Source: Rhizopus arrhizus (taxonomy: Eukaryota; Mucoromycota; Mucoromycetes; Mucorales; Rhizopodaceae). From it: a DNA stretch of 64,000 nucleotides. The notes under the pieces were generated by a model. That model made no database searches and was not told where the DNA came from. It worked only from the letters and a program-made list of their open reading frames with translations. Made by a program: the position numbers and the translations under genes. The stretch lies in assembly GCA_024220505.1 (NCBI GenBank), contig JAKZZE010000005.1:518501-582500 (forward strand). Direction: 5' to 3'. Of this stretch, positions 60,128-64,000 are shown in pieces (the first letter of the stretch is position 1; each line of letters opens with the position of its first letter).

Positions 60128-62289
60128 TCATCGACTGCGTATTTTGAGTTTAATGCGATTCATTTGAGAATCAATAGACTCTAAACGAGAATCTAGTTCT
60201 TCTCTTCTTTTGTGCAATAATACAGTACCACCACTTGATTTGTTATACTCTGCTTGAAGCTAAAAAATTATTGGCATATGTTTAATTAAATATAAAATAT
60301 TTGAAGCTTACAGTTTCCTTTTCCTTTAACAATTCACGAAGCTGTAAATCCAAGTCACTCATTTTTTCTTTTTTCTCAATTAGCTTTTTCTGCGCTGGTT
60401 TCTTTTCAGTCAATTTCTTTTCAATCGGCTTTTTTTCGTTTAATCTTTTCTCTGTTGACTTTTTTATTTCTTCTTCGTTCAACTTTTTAGCCGTTAATTT
60501 GGAGCTAGTAAGTAAAGGCTGACGTGCCTGTTGTTTGATCTTTGGTTCAGATATCGTCGTTTCTACTGAACTATTATACCAAAAAAGAAATTAATTATAT
60601 TACATTCCTTTATCTTCACCTAATGGTTTATGTTTTACGTTGTAGAAGCTTCTGAAGAAGTGTTTGATTCTTCATGAAATACGCCCATACGCAAAAACTG
60701 TTCCATAGTTGATTTTAGCAGACGTACTTGATCTTGTGAATGACGAAGTTGTTCAGCCAATGACTTATCGTTTTTACTTTCAAGCTTTTTTATCTCTTTA
60801 TCCTTTACATCTCTTTCTGATGCTAGCTGGTCATTTTGACTTTTCAATTGCCTATATAGTATTCACATTTTAGAATTTCTCTTTGTTTTAATGTGTTTAC
60901 CTGATGTTTTCTGCAGCCTCATTTAAGTCTTTCTTGGCTAAAGATAGATCAAACTGTAATTTTTCTTTTGTTATCTTTTTTGGTTTTTTACTACCGAAAT
61001 CAATAAAAACCGCATGGAATTTCATATTTTTCCTTCTTACCTTTTCATGTTCTAATTTTTTCTTTAATTCCATGTTTTCCACAGTCAGCTCTTCTACGCT
61101 TCGACCAACCAGTCCAATATCTTTATTATAAGCTACCAAACAAATTATTTTATATTTAAACACTTGTGCTCTTTTTCATTTTGTACCTTCTCTCTGCTTT
61201 TGAAGTGTCTTTGCTGAGCTCTGTTCCTTTTTCATAGAGCTTTTGAGATTTTGATGCTTTGTATCATTGAGGATAGGACTATCTGCGAATGTTACTTTAT
61301 GGCGAACACCGCTATTTTGACCTGAACTAAGACAGCTATTTGTATCTTTCTTCTTCTTCTGTTGCTGTTGATGTTGTTGTTGTTGCTGCTGCTGCTGCTG
61401 CTGTTGTTGTTGTTGTTGTTGTTGTTGTTGCTTTTGTATCAAACGTTCTTGACAAAACAGTAGGAGATGCTCATCTAGTGATAAAGCAAGTATGCTTGAC
61501 AAATCATTTGGAGACGTCTCATGTTCTGATAGTCTTTTATGTATTTGATGGTTCACCATTTTTCGCAATAAGAGCAAGTTGAAGGGATCTGATAGATCGT
61601 CATCGTCTGTGCAAGACGCATAGCTATCTACACATGACAGGGGCCTTTTTTGTTTTACTTGAATACGATGGTTTGTTATTGCAGCATCAGGGGATATAGG
61701 ATTTGATTGTTGTTTTTCATCATCATTGTCTTCATGAATCGCTGGTGTGGTAGGTGGTGAAGGCAAAATATCCTTTAGTTGGTACTCTACTATTGGTGTT
61801 TTCTTGCTTAAAGCCTCACTTTTTTCTTCCGCTAGGGAGTCTTGATCTGTTTCAAGCGAGTGGCAATTTTCTACTATTGCTTTATTTGGTAAAAGGGATT
61901 CGCATTCACTGCTAGTATCTCTTTTTAGCTCCAAAATCTCTTGTTCTATTAAGAATTGAGTATATACATATCTATTACAAAGGAAACACTTTATTTACCT
62001 TGTCGACGAGTAGTAAGCAGTGCACTTTATAAAAAAAATATTTTCAATCTTTTCTGTTTTATTTTTCATTCTTCTTACCTTAATCGTTTATTTATCGGCT
62101 TCCTTTGGTAATCATTATCTAAAACAGCTGATTTCAGTATGGATCAATAGTAAAAAAAGAGTTATTTTGCTTACCTTTCATTTGATCACTGTGCTGAGTT
62201 TTATCAAGATTTAAATGAAACTTTCTTAAAAGTTTTTGAGTTGTAGAAGATGACGAGGATTTATCCTTTGATTTTGAAGTAGTCAGCAT
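60128..62289 (-). CDS. coiled-coil protein with long polyglutamine tract
   Basis: A multi-exon gene starting MLTTSKSKDKSSSSS at 62289 and ending KLKIRSR at 60128. Order of parts: Ser/Lys-rich N-terminus; acidic disordered region (61930-61500); a Gln run of about 20 with one His (61364-61431); Glu/Lys coiled coils (ENMELKKKLEHEK, QLASERDVKDKEIKKLESK); a Lys-Glu repeat of the type EKKLTEKKPAQKK (60480-60360); and a final coiled coil (LQAEYNKSSGG, KRREELDSRLES). The composition suggests a cytoskeletal or scaffold protein. The final segment is vaguely like the enkurin C-terminus, too weak to name. Exact internal splice sites were not all resolved. Confidence 0.65.
61360..61432 (+). repeat. CAG/CAA trinucleotide tract (polyQ)
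   Basis: About 24 mixed CAA and CAG codons on the minus strand, interrupted by one CAT. The mixed codons limit slippage, but length variation between strains is likely. Confidence 0.9.
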
Positions 62290-62413
62290 AACCAAAAAAA
62301 AAGTGGACTGTAATAAGAACAAGTCAACGATATGTTTTATTTGTTGTAGAAAAAACTTAAGGAGATGTTATTATTACTCCTTAAATGAGAAATAGAGGCA
62401 ACTTTTTCTTTTA

Positions 62414-63607
62414 TTAGTCACTGTCTGAATCATGATCATTATCTTGAATATGTTCAAATTTTCCTTCTCTCTTTGCTTTAGTAATTGGATTTTCAACATC
62501 AACAACACCAGTCTTTTTTAGCCTTTCAAACAGTACAAATAACTTTTCGGCTTCTCGTTCCTTTTCCTCATCTGTCATGTCGGCTAAGGATGGTCCTGCA
62601 TCTTCTGCGGATATATACTGGCCAGTGATAGGATTGATATTTTCATCTGCTTGTTGTTGTTCATCATTTGGTAGTTCCACTGGGATACCTTTATTTACTA
62701 AATATCCAATAGCGTTACCATAACCTACTTGTTTTGTAAAGTTGTTTGCTACATGTCACATTAGCCCCTCTTCTTTATCTCCCTTTATTTTTTTATTTTA
62801 TTTTATTTGCTTTTTCGGTTACCATCTTCATCACATAATATAAAATATGTTTCACAAACAGCAGCTTGTGTTTGTGGTAGCATTGTACTTGTCATAAGTT
62901 TGATTAAATGTGCAGACAAACTGTGGCCTTGGTTGACTGGCTGGAGGCGATCTCTATATGTTCCCCTCAATATGTGAGTCTAAAACGTTACAAAACTACA
63001 ACTCCTTACTCTTCACTTGGCAACATGCGTACAGCCCATCGTTCTCTTAAAGGAAGACTACCCTCTGCTAATGTTCTAATCACTAACAAGAGTGGGGAAA
63101 GTGTAGCATCAATCTGTTGATGATCCATATGTCCATCCTCATCTGGGTTTCCTGAAGGAATCAGGGCATGGACCGATTTATCTAGCATGTCCATAAATGT
63201 ATTCGCGACTACATCTGTCTCTTCTTCCAAATCTTTGTATAAACTGTCCAACCACTCTATTTGTGAACGCCAGACACTGAGAATAGTTTCATAAGGGTAC
63301 TGCATCAGTGCATGAATGGCTTGTGAGTGAGGGGGTACCATAGGTTGTGGTTCTGCATAAGGTACTTCAAATAGGATATAAAATATGGGAATAAGGCAGT
63401 TTTTGAAATAGGTAGAGGTTTGTGAGTTATCCTCTTGGTGTCGTGAAACCACTAGCATAAGATTAAAAAGGAGCTTAAGAGCTTCACTACTAACAGTGGC
63501 AGGATTGATGAGTGTATTTTGATCAATAGGCTGACTATTCTTGTCTTTCAGGATTGATACGTTTTCTAGCAATACCTATATCAGATAATTATTTGTCTTT
63601 AACAACG

Positions 63608-63675
<68 letters not shown>

Positions 63676-64000
63676 TCTATGCCTTTTGCAATGTCAAGTT
63701 TCATTACTTGTTTAACCAAATCAATTCGGTTGACTGTCATCAAAAACAGGATTCTGCAAGTTAAAAATTGTGTTTCTTGACTGGTATCATTGCATAACAA
63801 GTTTTGAAGTGATTCAATTGTGGGTTCCAAGTATTTCTTTAATTCGGATTTTAAATAAATAGAGTTGACTATACATTTGAGTGCTTCTCTTGAAGTAAGT
63901 GTGTCTAATATCTCCTTTTGTTGTTGTAATCCAGCAAGTTCCGATAAAAGGTTCATTGCCTATAAAGTAAGCATTAGAAGAAGAAAAAGTTATAGTTCAC
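62414..64000 (-). CDS. RIC8: RIC8 (synembryn), 3' part, cut by the window edge
   Basis: Partial gene; at least the first exons lie beyond 64000. Visible pieces are MNLLSELAGLQQQKEILDTL from 63956, VSSEALKLLFNLMLVVSRHQ in the next exon, and LPPREL-type region SLPLRERWAVRMLPSEE near 63010. Then come TQAAVCETYFILCDED and FTKQVGYGNAIGYLVNKG, ending NDHDSDSD at 62414. The armadillo-like helical repeats and the C-terminal EREAEKLFVLFERLKKTGVV block are diagnostic of RIC8. RIC8 is a chaperone and guanine nucleotide exchange factor for G-alpha subunits. The acidic C-terminus may be CK2-phosphorylated as in animals. One intron holds a 60-nt homopolymer. Confidence 0.9.
63610..63669 (+). repeat. 60-nt poly-T tract in a RIC8 intron
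   Basis: An uninterrupted run of T on the plus strand, read as poly-A in the gene, directly after the GTAAAAA of the 5' splice site. It is the longest homopolymer in the window. Confidence 0.95.

Overview
The window is nuclear DNA from an early-diverging filamentous fungus, most likely a Mucorales species (Mucoromycota). It is AT-rich, with dense genes and many short GT-AG introns, most of them about 45-65 nt. Gene content combines fungal hallmarks (Zn2Cys6 regulators, ATP sulfurylase with a fused APS-kinase-like domain, a TPO1-type MFS exporter) with genes that early-diverging fungi share with animals (FAM72, neurofibromin-type RasGAP, RIC8, BRD7/9-type bromodomain protein). I rebuilt most genes exon by exon, and the spliced frames close exactly in nearly all of them.

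Layout. 1-2600 is a graveyard of mobile elements: a Helitron helicase tail on the plus strand and a broken Tc1/IS630-type transposase on the minus strand. 3052-16484 is gene-dense: an Sds3-like corepressor subunit, ATP12, a four-CBS protein, a PAQR/IZH receptor, SPT3, a BRD7/9-like protein, a Zn2Cys6 regulator and FAM72. 16614-20950 holds two single-pass membrane proteins in sparse DNA. 20951-28882 holds ATP sulfurylase, a second Zn2Cys6 regulator, 3-phosphoglycerate dehydrogenase and an arrestin-like protein. 29315-29659 looks like a small retroposed insert. 30107-31921 is an MFS sugar-porter homologue followed by a TPP riboswitch. 32479-35620 is a tentative Sld3/Treslin-like protein. 35749-44531 is a neurofibromin-type RasGAP. 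About 3.3 kb of DNA without a recognised gene follows. 47885-58853 holds mitochondrial ribosomal protein mL43, a second arrestin-like protein, an MFS exporter, ribosomal protein uS8, an aldehyde dehydrogenase and a TVP15/COPI-associated membrane protein. 59341-60000 is a degraded gene. 60128-64000 holds a coiled-coil polyQ protein and the 3' part of RIC8, which runs off the window.

Main discoveries. (1) A TPP riboswitch aptamer at 31843-31921 lies about 210 nt downstream of an MFS transporter whose hexose-binding QQxxGxN signature is replaced by AAFTGTY. Together they suggest a thiamine-controlled transporter with a 3'-UTR riboswitch, an arrangement otherwise known from plant THIC. (2) The Sds3-like gene contains a near-perfect U12-type AT-AC intron (3315-3379); the reading frame closes only if the minor spliceosome removes it. 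(3) In the Zn2Cys6 regulator at 22868-25128 a 7-nt microexon supplies the fifth zinc-binding cysteine. Sulfur assimilation, serine synthesis, respiratory assembly, Ras signalling (neurofibromin), G-protein signalling (RIC8) and chromatin regulation (Sds3, SPT3, BRD) are all present, but as independent genes with no operon-like or biosynthetic cluster.
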